A DNA stretch of 12,989 bases from UMGS1279 sp045536815 (GTDB lineage Bacteria; Bacillota; Clostridia; Oscillospirales; Acutalibacteraceae). Shown in pieces: positions 12,605 to 12,989 of this stretch. Positions within the stretch are counted from its first letter, which is position 1, and every line of letters begins with the position of its first letter. The notes under the pieces were generated by a model that did not search any database, was not told where the DNA came from, and saw only the letters and a list, made by a program, of their open reading frames with translations. The translations under genes were made by a program, and so were the position numbers. The stretch spans positions 1 through 12,989 of the forward strand of contig JAZSOH010000007.1 in the NCBI GenBank assembly GCA_045536815.1, written 5' to 3'.

Positions 12605-12989
12605 TCTTATGTTTCTGTTTATTAGCTTTTGGGCATACGGATATTTTAGAAGCGGTATTTCTGCCTACTGTAGTCTGATGAAGATGAGCAAAACTTTTAT
12701 TAAAAAGAATAAAAAAGGGGCATTAAATTATTGGCTATATAAGCAGCTCCACCAGCAAAAGAATCTCGGTAGTTTCTATTACTTAAATTATCTGTTTTTG
12801 ATCTGCCTATCGGTTTTTCTTTTTACTTTTATTTTCTCTTGGATAAAATGGATGCAGATTCCGGTTGCAGTTGTTGGTATTGCGTTAGGACTGGTAGAGA
12901 TACCATCCATATTCAAAGCTTTGATTTGCATTAATCGCGAAGAGGTTGGGCAAGCCTTTGTCTTGTTTAGAGTATACAAAGGCTTTAAT
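12585..12989 (+). CDS. Membrane protein of unknown function, truncated by the window edge
   Basis: From GTG 12585 a frame stays open for 135 codons to the last base, with no stop. AGGTGG (12571-12576) lies eight bases before the GTG. The protein begins with a hydrophobic helix (about residues 3-20), has a basic stretch rich in K around 38-48, then two further membrane segments (about 69-88 and 93-108), followed by the soluble-looking INREEVGQAFVLFRVYKGF. I do not recognise a family. TTGTAT (12535-12540) and TAGAAT (12558-12563) at 17-base spacing could be a promoter but would leave a very short leader. Confidence 0.7.
   Translation, partial: MEFFLVNLMFLFISFWAYGYFRSGISAYCSLMKMSKTFIKKNKKGALNYWLYKQLHQQKNLGSFYYLNYLFLICLSVFLFTFIFSWIKWMQIPVAVVGIALGLVEIPSIFKALICINREEVGQAFVLFRVYKGFN

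Noticed and set aside
12788..12979. Minus-strand 63-residue ORF near the right edge
   Set aside because: It lies opposite the open membrane-protein frame, which has a good ribosome site and coherent membrane segments.

Overview
The window looks like chromosomal DNA from a low-GC Gram-positive anaerobe, most likely a gut-type member of the Clostridia. The basis is a T-box leader, near-consensus sigma-A promoters with 17-base spacers, strong GGAGG ribosome sites, intrinsic hairpin-plus-T terminators, tRNAs with encoded CCA, and a sensory-type [FeFe]-hydrogenase gene. I cannot name the species from sequence alone.

Left part (1-3955), plus strand. A consensus promoter drives a tryptophan-specifier T-box leader, then a single trpB closed by its own terminator; no trpA or other trp gene follows. 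Immediately after comes a second promoter and a three-gene operon: a DRTGG-domain protein, an RsbW-like GHKL ATPase and a sensory-type (group D-like) [FeFe]-hydrogenase. Together they look like a redox or H2 sensing module rather than a catabolic hydrogenase.

Middle (3956-8090), minus strand. A tightly overlapping potABCD operon encodes a spermidine/putrescine ABC importer (ATPase, two permeases, lipoprotein). Its promoter is followed by a leader of about 225 nt. An 11-bp helix in that leader encloses further stems and pairs with the Shine-Dalgarno sequence of potA, so it is a candidate cis-regulatory RNA of a type I do not recognise.

Repeat-rich gap (8100-8850). A tRNA-Arg(CCG) with promoter and terminator is followed by a partial copy of its own 3' end, a hairpin-rich segment and a cluster of eight short palindromes joined by a TGATGATATAC-type linker. 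There is no convincing protein gene here.

Right part (8850-12300), plus strand. A promoter overlapped by two identical-half-site palindromic operators 31 bp apart drives a MarR regulator, a DegV (FakB-like) fatty-acid-binding protein, a condensation/alcohol-acetyltransferase-like enzyme and a zinc-ribbon membrane protein. The likely theme is acyl-lipid handling under MarR autoregulation. A terminator whose 3' arm carries the next -35 box leads into tRNA-Ala(CGC), then a doubtful small ORF and a membrane-protein gene that runs off the right edge.
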